Part shown: positions 51,562 through 60,347 of the stretch, piece after piece | Layout of the letters: every line of letters starts with the position of its first letter | Position numbering within the stretch: position 1 is the first letter of the stretch | NCBI RefSeq assembly: GCF_001014615.2 | Contig: NZ_LBCQ02000009.1 | Coordinates: forward strand, 237,939 to 301,938 | Direction: 5' to 3' | From: Aquamicrobium sp. LC103 | GTDB taxonomy: Bacteria; Pseudomonadota; Alphaproteobacteria; Rhizobiales; Rhizobiaceae | DNA length: 64,000 bases | Program-made: the position numbers and the translations under genes | The notes under the pieces: generated by a model | What the model was told of the DNA's origin: nothing | Seen by the model: the letters and a program-made list of their open reading frames with translations, nothing else | Database searches by the model: none

Positions 51562-53073
51562 TCAGAGCGCCAGTTCGCATTCGAGTGCGACCTGCCTGTC
51601 CCATTCGGCGCGATCGAGCTTGGCGAGCGGCATGATGCGCGTTGCACGGCGGGTAAAGGGGAAACGGCGGGCGTCGGTCGAGGCGTAGCCGCCGCTGTCC
51701 ACGATGAAGACGCCGTTCTGCGCCAGCGGCGTAAACGACGTGCGGAAGTGGTTGCTCGACTTCACGTGGATGATCGCCTTGCTTTCCAGATCTATCCCCT
51801 GGCTGCGGAACGCCTGCGTGTCATAGGCCTGGATGCGCTCGCTGACGACCGAGATGTGACCCGCGTCGCCGACGCGCAGGATGGTGCCCAGCCCGCCTTC
51901 CAGCAGTTCGCCGTGAAGATTGGCGCCCTCGTTGCGATAATTCACATCGGCCACACGCTCCACCAGGACGTCGGCGAGGAACGGCTTGCCGTTCTGGAGC
52001 GCGCCCATCGCAACGGTGCCGCGATTGCCGACGCCGATCGCCTGGGCGGCCCGCACGGCCTCGCCGTCGACCATGAAGCCGGCGACGAAGGGCAGCCTTT
52101 GCCGCACCAGGGCGGCGAAGATGTCGGCGACATTGGCGACGCCGCCGGAACCGGGATTGTCGCCGGCATCGGCAAGCACCACGCGTCCCGTGGCCGCGTG
52201 CGCAAATATCTCCGGCGCTGCCTCCTCGAAGGAGGGCGCCGATTTCTGTAAGGCCTCGCGGCGCTCCCAGACGGCGTCGGCCATGTCGCGGAAAGCGCGC
52301 TGCATCGCCCTGTCGTCGGTCCCCGTCACCAGCACCGAGCTGCCGACCTCGTCGGAATCGACATACGGGAAACCGCCCATCATGACGACGTCAGCCAGGC
52401 CGTCGCGTTTCTCGATCTCGCCGCTGAGCGCCATCATCTCGGCAAACGCTCCCTGATCGGTGGTCTGTGCACTCATCGGCACCGCGATCGGCAGCCGAAA
52501 GCGGCGCGTACGCAATGGTCGTGGGTCGAGCGCCAGGTGCATCAGCTTCTTGCCGCGCTGGTGGGTGTCGGCATGCGGGTAGAGCTTGCCGCCGATGATC
52601 ACGTCCACCGTGCGGGGCAGGTCGGGCTCGACATTGGCATGGAAGTCGAGCGGCACGGCGATGCGGATGTCGGGGCCGACGATGGCGCGAACCTGCGCGG
52701 CGAGCGTGGTTTCCGGATTTTCAACGCCTTCGACAACGAGGGCGCCGTGCAGCAGCAGCGCAACCACGTCGACCGGTTCACGATCGACGATGTCGCGCAG
52801 CGATCGGACGATCTCGGCGGCCAGGCGGCGGAAGCTCGCCCCGTCCAGCGTTCCGCCCGGCAGGCAACCGGTGCAGACGCCGTATTCGATCTCGTAACCG
52901 GCCTCGTCCAGCGCCTCTGTCACGCCGCCCAGCCAGTTGCCGGTGGAGCCGAACTCGCGGCGTACATCCTCGCCGATGAAATATTGCGCGCTGCGGAAAC
53001 CTTCGTAGGACGCTTTGCTGGGCGTGAAGGCGTTGGCCTCGTGAAAGAGCTGGATTACGGCGGCGCGTGGCAT
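51562..53073 (-). CDS. M81 family metallopeptidase (MlrC-like)
   Basis: A 503-residue MlrC/M81 (DUF1485) protein starting MPRAAVIQLFHEANAFTPSKASYEGF in outline at 53073. Landmarks are the zinc-site motif FHEANAF near residue 10, VVALLLHGALVVEG, PLDFHANVEPDLP, and KLYPHADTHQRGKKL (all with likely metal-binding His/Asp), plus C-terminal SSNHFRTSFTPLA. MlrC from microcystin degraders cleaves the last linear peptide intermediates; most homologues have unknown peptide or beta-amino-acid substrates. Close to peptide uptake, gamma-glutamyltransferase and prolidase-like genes, it fits a peptide-degradation role. Confidence 0.88.
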   Translation of the reverse strand: MPRAAVIQLFHEANAFTPSKASYEGFRSAQYFIGEDVRREFGSTGNWLGGVTEALDEAGYEIEYGVCTGCLPGGTLDGASFRRLAAEIVRSLRDIVDREPVDVVALLLHGALVVEGVENPETTLAAQVRAIVGPDIRIAVPLDFHANVEPDLPRTVDVIIGGKLYPHADTHQRGKKLMHLALDPRPLRTRRFRLPIAVPMSAQTTDQGAFAEMMALSGEIEKRDGLADVVMMGGFPYVDSDEVGSSVLVTGTDDRAMQRAFRDMADAVWERREALQKSAPSFEEAAPEIFAHAATGRVVLADAGDNPGSGGVANVADIFAALVRQRLPFVAGFMVDGEAVRAAQAIGVGNRGTVAMGALQNGKPFLADVLVERVADVNYRNEGANLHGELLEGGLGTILRVGDAGHISVVSERIQAYDTQAFRSQGIDLESKAIIHVKSSNHFRTSFTPLAQNGVFIVDSGGYASTDARRFPFTRRATRIMPLAKLDRAEWDRQVALECELAL

Positions 53074-53417
53074 TGAGACGGATCCTGTCCGGCAAGAGGG
53101 AGGGCATATCGCGAGCGGGCAGCCCAAGGTGTTGCGCTCTTTTATTATGACATGCGGTGCTGTCAAAGCGCCGAACGCGTCCCGCGCCCAAATACGGCAT
53201 CTGCCGTATTTTCAGGCCGTGACGGATCGCCTACAGATCGTGTTGGTGCTTGGATGCCGATTCCATCATCGGTTTGCCGAAAGGCGGCCCGACTGGTCCG
53301 GCAGACCGGTTCGCAGCGCGAAGCAATGTCAGCGGCGGGTTTGGGGGCTGACACGAATTTCGCGCTGCGAATTCCACTGCAGGTCCTCGGCCTTTGCAGG
53401 AGCCTGCTGAAGGGCGT
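53074..53417. promoter_or_regulatory. Region upstream of the MlrC gene, with a perfect 22-bp palindrome
   Basis: A 344-base gap without a credible gene. It holds a perfect palindrome at 53190-53211: arms AAATACGGCA and TGCCGTATTT around TC. It is 117 bases upstream of the MlrC start and also downstream of cysG. The two-base centre makes it more like a regulator binding site than a terminator. The cognate regulator is not identified. Confidence 0.5.
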
Positions 53418-54890
53418 TCACCCGACGCAAGCGTGCGCGTCCGCTTCACTATCCAGCCTCGCGGCCGCCGCCAGATCGAAGACCTTTCCGATACCGAGCA
53501 CGATGGGATTCTCCAGACCGAAAGCTTTCACCTCGCGCGCAAGATGCCGCAACTCGCAGAAGGCGATGCGTTCGCCGGAGCGGCCGAGCGCGACGCCCAC
53601 AGCCGTGCAAGTATCGGGTTCCATGCCGTGCTCCATCAGCCTTGCGGCGATGTCCGCCGCGGTGCGCCCCGCCATGTAGACGATCGTCGTGGCGGCGGGA
53701 TCGGCGATGGCGTCGAAATCGATGTCTGCGGGCACTCCGCCATGTTTCGAGTGGCCGCTGACGAAGCGGATCGAGCGCGCGACGTCGCGATGGGTCAGCG
53801 AAACGCCGAAGGCCGAGGCAAGTGCCGAGGCGGCGGTTATGCCGGGCACGACCGTGTAGGGGATGTTCTCCGCCTTCAGGCACTCCATCTCCTCGCCGCC
53901 GCGGCCGAAGATCATCGGATCGCCGGACTTCAGCCGCACCACGTGCCGTCCGGCCCTGGCGAGACGGACCATCATGTCGTTTATGTCGCCTTGGCGGCAG
54001 CTCGGCCGGCCCGCGCGCTTGCCGACGAGGATGCGTTTCGCCTCGCGGCGCGCAAGTTCGAGTACCTCTTCGGAGACGAGATCGTCGAACAGGATGATTT
54101 CGGCTGCCTGCAGGGCGCGCATCGCTTTCAAGGTGAGGTGTTCGGCGTCGCCCGGACCGGCGCCGACGAAGGTCACCTTGCCCATATTCGAATGTGGGTG
54201 TCGAGCTTCATTCGAAAGCCTTTCCAGCATGGCCGCTTCATTGGCTGGCGGCGCATCTGTAAAGGCGCGTTCGGCAAAAGCGCCCCAGAACGCCCGTCTC
54301 AGGGCGACCGTCTCGAACTTCGCCGTCACGGCGTTGCGGATGCGCAATGCCCGCGCGCCCCACGCTGCAAGCGATGGGGGAAGCAGCGTTTCGATACGTC
54401 GGCGCAGCGCCTGACCAAGAACGGGAGCCGCGCCAGAGGTGGAGATACCAACGACGACCGGTGAGCGGTTGACGATCGAGCCGAACTGGAAATCGCAGAA
54501 TTCCGGCTTGTCGATGACGTTGCAGGCAACGCCGGCCGACGCGGCGGCTGCCGCGAATGTGGCGGCTTCTGCGTCGCTCTCGCAATCCGCGACGGCGATC
54601 GCCGCGCCGGCGAGATCTTCCGCCTGCCAGGCACGGTAAAAGCGGCACAGGGCATCGTTGTCGTGACTTGCGGCAAGCTGCTCCATCTCGTGTCCGAGGG
54701 TGTCACGTGGCGAAAGGAGCCGCACGCGCGCGCCGGCGGCAAGCAGCAGTTCGGCTTTCCAGGCGGCTGCGTCCGATCCGCCGGCGACGACGGCGAGTTT
54801 TCCGGAAAGATCGATAAAGACGGGAAGGACCGAAAGTGGCGCGATCCGCGCGCGGCCTGCGTTACTCGGCTGCCTGGAGACTGCCTGCAT
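53418..54890 (-). CDS. cysG: Siroheme synthase CysG (trifunctional)
   Basis: A 490-residue fused siroheme synthase. Residues about 20-225 are the precorrin-2 dehydrogenase/ferrochelatase part (LPVFIDLSGKLAVVAGGSDAAAWKAELLLAAGARVRLLSP in outline, VIDKPEFCDFQFGSIVNRSPVVVGISTSGAAPVLGQALR in outline). Residues about 238-480 are the uroporphyrinogen-III methyltransferase (VTFVGAGPGDAEHLTLKAMRALQ, VVRLKSGDPMIFGRGGEE, VVPGITAASA). It makes the siroheme needed by NirB. Its start overlaps the nasA stop by 29 bases, so it is the last gene of the nitrate operon. Confidence 0.93.
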   Translation of the reverse strand: MQAVSRQPSNAGRARIAPLSVLPVFIDLSGKLAVVAGGSDAAAWKAELLLAAGARVRLLSPRDTLGHEMEQLAASHDNDALCRFYRAWQAEDLAGAAIAVADCESDAEAATFAAAAASAGVACNVIDKPEFCDFQFGSIVNRSPVVVGISTSGAAPVLGQALRRRIETLLPPSLAAWGARALRIRNAVTAKFETVALRRAFWGAFAERAFTDAPPANEAAMLERLSNEARHPHSNMGKVTFVGAGPGDAEHLTLKAMRALQAAEIILFDDLVSEEVLELARREAKRILVGKRAGRPSCRQGDINDMMVRLARAGRHVVRLKSGDPMIFGRGGEEMECLKAENIPYTVVPGITAASALASAFGVSLTHRDVARSIRFVSGHSKHGGVPADIDFDAIADPAATTIVYMAGRTAADIAARLMEHGMEPDTCTAVGVALGRSGERIAFCELRHLAREVKAFGLENPIVLGIGKVFDLAAAARLDSEADAHACVG

Positions 54891-57543
54891 GGATGATCCC
54901 CTTGATTTCTGAAATACAGGACCCGCAATTCGTGCCGGCGCGCACGGCTTTGCCGATCGCCTCTACGTTCCCGCAGCCGTCGGCCACGGCCGCGGCGATC
55001 TGGTTGACGCCGACATTGAAGCAGGAGCAGACGATGCGGCCGGGGGACGGCATGGCGCGTGGCGCATGACCGGAGAGAAGGCCTTTCCTGTCGGTTTCCT
55101 GCAACGCTTCGCCGGAGGCGAACAGCGCCAGAAGCCAGTCGAGCCTCGGCAGCAGGCTCGGCTGGGCAACGAACAGTGCCTCGCGCAGCGCGCCCTCACC
55201 GGATGTCGCGGCGGCACGGTAAGAGCGGCCATGCCGGTCCGTATATTCGATCATACGCTCGCGCGAGATCGGATCGAGCAACCCCTTCGCGAGGAGAATG
55301 CCCTGATCGGGCGTTTCGGTACCCGTCAGCTCGTAGAGCCAGCCACCGGAAACCGCCCTGCGGTGCCAATGAACGAAACCGGTAGGCCGAAGGTCGCGGA
55401 CGGTGAGCAGGCTAGCTTCCCATGCGATTTTCTCGCGCGCCAGACGGATGGGCACGTTCTTCAACTCCGGCTGACCCGAGAACGGATCCGTCAGCGGATT
55501 GGAGACGGTTCCGGCCACCGCATTCGCGGCGAAAAGGCCGCTCCAGTGCATCGGCAGGAAGATTTGTCCGCGCGGCTGCTCGTCGGTGACGCGCGCTGCG
55601 GCACGCACGAAGCCGTAGCGGCTTTCGATGCGCACCAGGTCGCCGTCACCGACATTATAAGTATCGGCATCAAGCGGGTGGATGTCGCATGCCGGACGCG
55701 GGGCGTTCGCCATCAGCCGTGGCACGCGGCCGGTACGGGTCATCGTGTGCCATTGGTCGCGCAAGCGCCCGGTGTTGAGGCAGAGCGGGAAATCGGCGTC
55801 GACGGGAAGTGCCGGTCCTTCTTGTCTGACGGCTACGAAACGTGCGCGGCCGTCGGCGGTGGGAAAATTACCATCGCCCAGAAGTCTCGAATTTGCGGAA
55901 GAACAATTCCGGCGAGCGGGCCAAACGAACGGCGGGAGGGCGTCATACTCGGCGTCGGCAATATCGGCCAGGGCACTGATGTCGAACAGCCGTGTGCCGC
56001 CGTTTTCATATTCCGAAAGGGTGGCGTGCTCGCGGAAGATCGCTGCGTGCGAGGAATAGGCGAAGGCATCGGCGAAGCCCATGCGCCGCGCGATCTCGGT
56101 GACGATCCACCAGTCCGGCCGCGCGTTGCCCGGCGTTCGCAGGAATGCGCGCTGGCGCGAGATGCGGCGCTCCGAATTGGTGACGGTACCATCCTTCTCG
56201 CCCCAGGCGGCGGCGGGCAGGAGCACGTTGGCATAGCGCGTCGTGTCGGTTCGCGTCACATCGGAGACGACGACGAAGTCGCAGGACTTGAGCGCGGCAC
56301 GAACCCGACCGGCATCCGGCATGCTGACGGCGGGGTTGGTGCCCATGATCCAGAGCGCCTTGATGTGGCCTTCGCGCGCGGCGGCGAATATCTCCGTTGC
56401 CTTGAGGCCGGGGCTCCGCGCGATGTTCTCGGTTTTCCAGAAGCGGGCAACGCGCTCGCTCGCCGCCGCGTCCTCGAAGCCCATATGGGCGGCGAGCTGG
56501 TTGGCGAGCCCGCCGACTTCGCGCCCGCCCATCGCATTGGGCTGACCGGTGATGGAAAAGGGCCCCATGCCCGGCCGGCCGATGCGCCCGGTCGCCAGAT
56601 GGCAATTGACGATCGCGTTTACCTTGTCGGTACCGTGCGTCGACTGGTTGATGCCCTGGCTGTAGACGGTCACCGTCTTCTCATGGGCCGCAAACCAATC
56701 GTAGAAGCGACGAACCTCCGAAGCATCGAGCCCGCAGCCCGACGCGACCATCTCCGCAGATGGCGCGTCGGCGCGGGCGAGCTCGAGCGCGGCATCGAAG
56801 CCTGCCGTGTGCTTGTCGACGAAGCCCCGGACGATGCTGCCGGCCGATGCCAGATGGGCGAGCAGCCCGTTGAACAGAAGCACGTCCGTGCCGGAGCGGA
56901 TGGCGAGATGAAGGTCGCAGTCCGAGGCCGTCGCCGTGCGGCGCGGATCGACGACCACGATCTTGGTTCCACGTTGTTGGCGCGCCTCCATGAGACGCCG
57001 GTGCAGAACGGGATGGCACCAGGCGAAGTTGGAGCCTGCGAGGATCACCAGATCGGCTTTTTCGAGGTCTTCGTAGATGCCCGGAACGATGTCCTCGCCG
57101 AAGGCGCGCTTATGGCCGGCAACGGACGAGGCCATGCACAGCCGCGAATTGGTATCGATATTGGCCGAGCCGATGAAGCCCTTCATCAGCTTGTTGGCGA
57201 CGTAGTAGTCCTCGGTCAGCAACTGGCCGGAGACATAGAAGGCGACGGCATCCGGTCCGTACTTCCGTATCGTGTCCACGAACCTCCGGGCGGCGAGGTC
57301 GAGGGCCTCGTCCCAGTCCGCCTTCCTGCCTGCGACCTCGGGTTCGAGCAGCCGTCCTTCGAGGTCCAGTGTCTCGGCAAGCGCGCTGCCCTTCGAGCAG
57401 AGCCTGCCGAAATTCGCTGGGTGATCGGGATCGCCTCGAACCGCAACCTCGCCGTCTGCCTCGACGCGCGCGATCACTCCGCAGCCTACTCCGCAATAAG
57501 GGCAGGTGGTGCGGACCTCGCGTCCGTTTTTCGCGGCGCTCAT
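54862..57543 (-). CDS. nasA: Assimilatory nitrate reductase, large subunit
   Basis: An 893-residue molybdopterin oxidoreductase starting MSAAKNGREVRTTCPYCGVG at 57543. The N-terminal [4Fe-4S] ligands are in CPYCGVGCGVI and downstream GRLCSKG. The Mo-bisPGD domains contain NSRLCMASS and GQPNAMGGREVGG, typical of cytoplasmic Nas enzymes. The C-terminus carries an extra [2Fe-2S] BFD-like domain (VCSCFNVGVNQIAAAV...NCGSCISEIKG), the electron entry seen in Klebsiella-type NasA. No signal peptide, so cytoplasmic. It reduces nitrate to nitrite for NirBD. It starts four bases after nirD. Confidence 0.94.
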   Translation of the reverse strand: MSAAKNGREVRTTCPYCGVGCGVIARVEADGEVAVRGDPDHPANFGRLCSKGSALAETLDLEGRLLEPEVAGRKADWDEALDLAARRFVDTIRKYGPDAVAFYVSGQLLTEDYYVANKLMKGFIGSANIDTNSRLCMASSVAGHKRAFGEDIVPGIYEDLEKADLVILAGSNFAWCHPVLHRRLMEARQQRGTKIVVVDPRRTATASDCDLHLAIRSGTDVLLFNGLLAHLASAGSIVRGFVDKHTAGFDAALELARADAPSAEMVASGCGLDASEVRRFYDWFAAHEKTVTVYSQGINQSTHGTDKVNAIVNCHLATGRIGRPGMGPFSITGQPNAMGGREVGGLANQLAAHMGFEDAAASERVARFWKTENIARSPGLKATEIFAAAREGHIKALWIMGTNPAVSMPDAGRVRAALKSCDFVVVSDVTRTDTTRYANVLLPAAAWGEKDGTVTNSERRISRQRAFLRTPGNARPDWWIVTEIARRMGFADAFAYSSHAAIFREHATLSEYENGGTRLFDISALADIADAEYDALPPFVWPARRNCSSANSRLLGDGNFPTADGRARFVAVRQEGPALPVDADFPLCLNTGRLRDQWHTMTRTGRVPRLMANAPRPACDIHPLDADTYNVGDGDLVRIESRYGFVRAAARVTDEQPRGQIFLPMHWSGLFAANAVAGTVSNPLTDPFSGQPELKNVPIRLAREKIAWEASLLTVRDLRPTGFVHWHRRAVSGGWLYELTGTETPDQGILLAKGLLDPISRERMIEYTDRHGRSYRAAATSGEGALREALFVAQPSLLPRLDWLLALFASGEALQETDRKGLLSGHAPRAMPSPGRIVCSCFNVGVNQIAAAVADGCGNVEAIGKAVRAGTNCGSCISEIKGIIHAGSLQAAE

Positions 57544-57547
57544 GCCG

Positions 57548-57880
57548 TCAGGCCGCCTTCTCGGCACGGGTTTCGAGCGCGATGAAAATCGCCTCGCCCT
57601 CCATCCTGACCGGGATCGTCCGCACGGCGCCTTCGTCCGCGCCGAGCGTTTCGCCGGTTTCGAGCGAGATCACCCAATTGTGCAGCGGGCAGGTGACGGA
57701 TGCGCCATGGACGATGCCCTGGCTGAGCGGGCCGCCGCGATGGGGGCAATGATCCTCGATGGCGTAGACCTTGCCGTCCGCGGTGCGGAAAACGCCGATC
57801 CTGCCCTGCGGGGTTGCCACGCACCGCGCCCCGCGCAGCGGGATGTCGCCGATATTGCCGATTTGTGTCCAGTTCATCAT
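57548..57880 (-). CDS. nirD: Nitrite reductase small subunit NirD, Rieske-type
   Basis: A 110-residue Rieske-fold protein starting MMNWTQIGNIGDIPLRG at 57880. It keeps the [2Fe-2S] ligand pairs, CPHRGG near residue 44 and CPLHNW near residue 66, unlike the enterobacterial NirD as I know it, which has lost them. It therefore probably carries a real Rieske cluster and passes electrons to NirB. It begins just before the nirB stop, sharing a few bases at the junction, and ends four bases before nasA. Confidence 0.9.
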   Translation of the reverse strand: MMNWTQIGNIGDIPLRGARCVATPQGRIGVFRTADGKVYAIEDHCPHRGGPLSQGIVHGASVTCPLHNWVISLETGETLGADEGAVRTIPVRMEGEAIFIALETRAEKAA

Positions 57881-57882
57881 CG

Positions 57883-60333
57883 TCACTCCGCCGCTTCGGC
57901 CAGCTCGAGACGGGCCAACGGATTGAACTCGTGCTTGTCCTTGCCGGAGACCCGTTGCGACCATGGGTCGACCTGCGCGAATTTCTGGCTGAAGACGAAG
58001 CGGTCGAAATAGGCGCGGCGACGCTCCCGGTCGTCCACGATCTGGCGCCTGATCTCATCGATGCCGATGCGCCTGGCCCATTTGTAGATGCGTTCGAGAT
58101 AGCGTCCCTGCTCACGATACATCTGCGTCAGCGCGACGATCACCTCCAGCGCCTCGTCTTCCGCCTTCACGAGCCCGAGTACCTCGGTGCCCTTGATATC
58201 CAGACCGGCAGCACCCGCGAAATGGATTTCGTAGCCGGAATCGACGCAGACCACGCCGACGTCCTTGCAAGTCGCCTCCGCGCAATTGCGCGGGCAACCG
58301 GACACCGCCATCTTGACTTTGGCCGGCGTCCACGAGCCCCACATGAACTTCTCGATGCGGATGCCGAGCCCGGTGGAATCTTGGGTGCCGAAGCGGCACC
58401 AGTCGGACCCTACGCATGTCTTTACCGTGCGTAGCCCCTTGGCATAGGCCTGGCCGGAGACGAAGCCGGCCTTGCCGAGATCGGCCCACACGGCTGGAAG
58501 GTCCTCTTTGCGGATGCCCAGCATGTCGATGCGCTGGCCGCCGGTGACCTTGACCGCGGGAATTGCGAACTTGTCGACCACGTCGGCGATCGCGCGCAGC
58601 TCCTTCGACGAGGTCATGCCGCCCCACATTCGCGGAACGACGGAATAGGTACCGTCCTTTTGGATGTTGGCGTGGACACGCTCGTTGATGAAGCGCGACT
58701 GGTAGTCGTCGGCATATTCGTCCGGCCAGTCGCAAACGAGGTAGTAGTTGAGCGCGGGGCGGCATTTGGCGCAGCCGCACGAGGTCTTCCACTCCAACTC
58801 CTGCATGACGGCCGGGATGGTCTTCAGGCCCTTGGCGCGGATCAGCCGACGCACGTCGTCATGGCCGAGATCGGTACACTGGCAGATCGGCTGGATTGCT
58901 GCCGGATTGTAGCCGTCGCCAAGCGTCAGGCTCATCAACTGCTCAACCAGTCCCGTGCAGGTGCCACAGGAGGCGGATGCCTTGGTGTGGGCACGCACGT
59001 CGTCCAGCGCCGTCAGCCCCTTCTGTCTGATCGCGCCGACGATCCTGCCCTTGCAGACGCCGTTGCAGCCGCAGATTTCCGCATCATCCGGCAGGGCTGC
59101 AACGGCCGCCAAAGGGTCCGCGGGGGATCCTCCCTGATAGGCCTGTCCGAAGATCAGACTGTCGCGAATACCGGATATGTCGGCCTGTTTTTTCTGAAGA
59201 TCGCCGAACCAGGCGCCGTCGGAAGTTTCGCCGAAGAGCACCGTTCCGATGATGCGGTTCTCCTTCAGCACCAGTCGCTTGTAGACGCCGGCCGTCGCGT
59301 CGCGCAGCACGATCTCCTCGCGGTCGTCGCCATCGGCGAAATCGCCCAGCGAATAGAGGTCGATACCGGTGACCTTGAGCTTGGTCGGGGTTTCTGAATG
59401 GACGAAACGTGCGCTCTCGTCGCCGGAAAGATGCGCCGCCGCCACGCGCGCCATCTGATAGAGCGGCGCCACCAGCCCGTATGTGTCGCCTGCGACCTCC
59501 GCGCATTCGCCGAGCGCCATGATCGATGCGTCGGAGGTACGCATGCCGTCGTCCACCACGATGCCGCGATTGACCGTGAGCCCGGCCTCGCGGGCCAGCC
59601 CGACATTGGGCCGGATGCCCACCGCCATGACGACGAGCGTCGCCGGGATTACGCGGCCGTCGTCCAGTTCCACGCCTTCGACCCGGCCGCAGCCGGTGAT
59701 CCTCCTGGTATTGGCTCTGGTGATGACCTCGATGCCGCGGGCCTCCACGGCTTTCTGCAGGAGGTAACCGGCGGCCGGATCGAGTTGGCGTTCCATCAGC
59801 GTGGGCATGACATGAAGTACGGTCACCTCCATGCCGCGCGCCCTCAGCCCGGCGGCCGCCTCGAGGCCGAGGAGCCCGCCGCCGATGACGACAGCCTTCT
59901 CGCGCGATTGCGCCGCCAGCAGCATCGCCTGGACGTCGTCGAGGTCGCGATAGGTGATGACGCCCGCCAGGTCGGTACCGGGCACGGGAATGATGAAGGG
60001 CACCGAGCCGGTCGCGATCACCAGCCTGTCATAGGCTTCGACGACGCCATGATCGGACGTGACGGTCTTACCTGCGCGGTCGATCGAGACGACCCGGTGA
60101 CCTTTATACAAGACAATGCCGCGGTCGATGTACCAGCCGTCGCCATGGATGATGATCTCTTCATAGGCCTTCTCGCCCGACAGCACCGGCGACAGCATGA
60201 TGCGGTCGTAATTGACCCGCGGTTCCGCATTGAAGATGACGACCTCGCAGCGCTCCGGATCGGCTTCCAGCAGATGTTCCAGCATCCGGCCCGGCGCCAT
60301 GCCGTTGCCGATGATGACGAGCTTTTCCTTCAT
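57883..60333 (-). CDS. nirB: Assimilatory nitrite reductase [NAD(P)H], large subunit NirB
   Basis: An 816-residue nitrite reductase starting MKEKLVIIGNGMAPGRML at 60333, 8 bases after GGGAG; the longer frame upstream overlaps narK. Domains in order: FAD/NAD oxidoreductase (residues about 1-330), BFD [2Fe-2S] domains with EICGCNGVCKG and SCGTCTG and a second set CQCTDLG/CGCAKCRP, then the ferredoxin-like and siroheme/[4Fe-4S] half (TCVGSDWCRFGTQDS and GCPRNCAEATCKDVGVV) near residues 630-680. It reduces nitrite to ammonium in the cytoplasm using NAD(P)H. It is second in the narK-nirB-nirD-nasA-cysG operon. Confidence 0.95.
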   Translation of the reverse strand: MKEKLVIIGNGMAPGRMLEHLLEADPERCEVVIFNAEPRVNYDRIMLSPVLSGEKAYEEIIIHGDGWYIDRGIVLYKGHRVVSIDRAGKTVTSDHGVVEAYDRLVIATGSVPFIIPVPGTDLAGVITYRDLDDVQAMLLAAQSREKAVVIGGGLLGLEAAAGLRARGMEVTVLHVMPTLMERQLDPAAGYLLQKAVEARGIEVITRANTRRITGCGRVEGVELDDGRVIPATLVVMAVGIRPNVGLAREAGLTVNRGIVVDDGMRTSDASIMALGECAEVAGDTYGLVAPLYQMARVAAAHLSGDESARFVHSETPTKLKVTGIDLYSLGDFADGDDREEIVLRDATAGVYKRLVLKENRIIGTVLFGETSDGAWFGDLQKKQADISGIRDSLIFGQAYQGGSPADPLAAVAALPDDAEICGCNGVCKGRIVGAIRQKGLTALDDVRAHTKASASCGTCTGLVEQLMSLTLGDGYNPAAIQPICQCTDLGHDDVRRLIRAKGLKTIPAVMQELEWKTSCGCAKCRPALNYYLVCDWPDEYADDYQSRFINERVHANIQKDGTYSVVPRMWGGMTSSKELRAIADVVDKFAIPAVKVTGGQRIDMLGIRKEDLPAVWADLGKAGFVSGQAYAKGLRTVKTCVGSDWCRFGTQDSTGLGIRIEKFMWGSWTPAKVKMAVSGCPRNCAEATCKDVGVVCVDSGYEIHFAGAAGLDIKGTEVLGLVKAEDEALEVIVALTQMYREQGRYLERIYKWARRIGIDEIRRQIVDDRERRRAYFDRFVFSQKFAQVDPWSQRVSGKDKHEFNPLARLELAEAAE

Positions 60334-60347
60334 GGTCGGTCTCCCGG

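Noticed and set aside
51554..51567. GC-rich palindromic GCGCTCAGAGCGC at the amidohydrolase/MlrC convergence as a bidirectional terminator
   Set aside because: The stem is short, it overlaps the MlrC stop codon and lacks T-runs on both sides.
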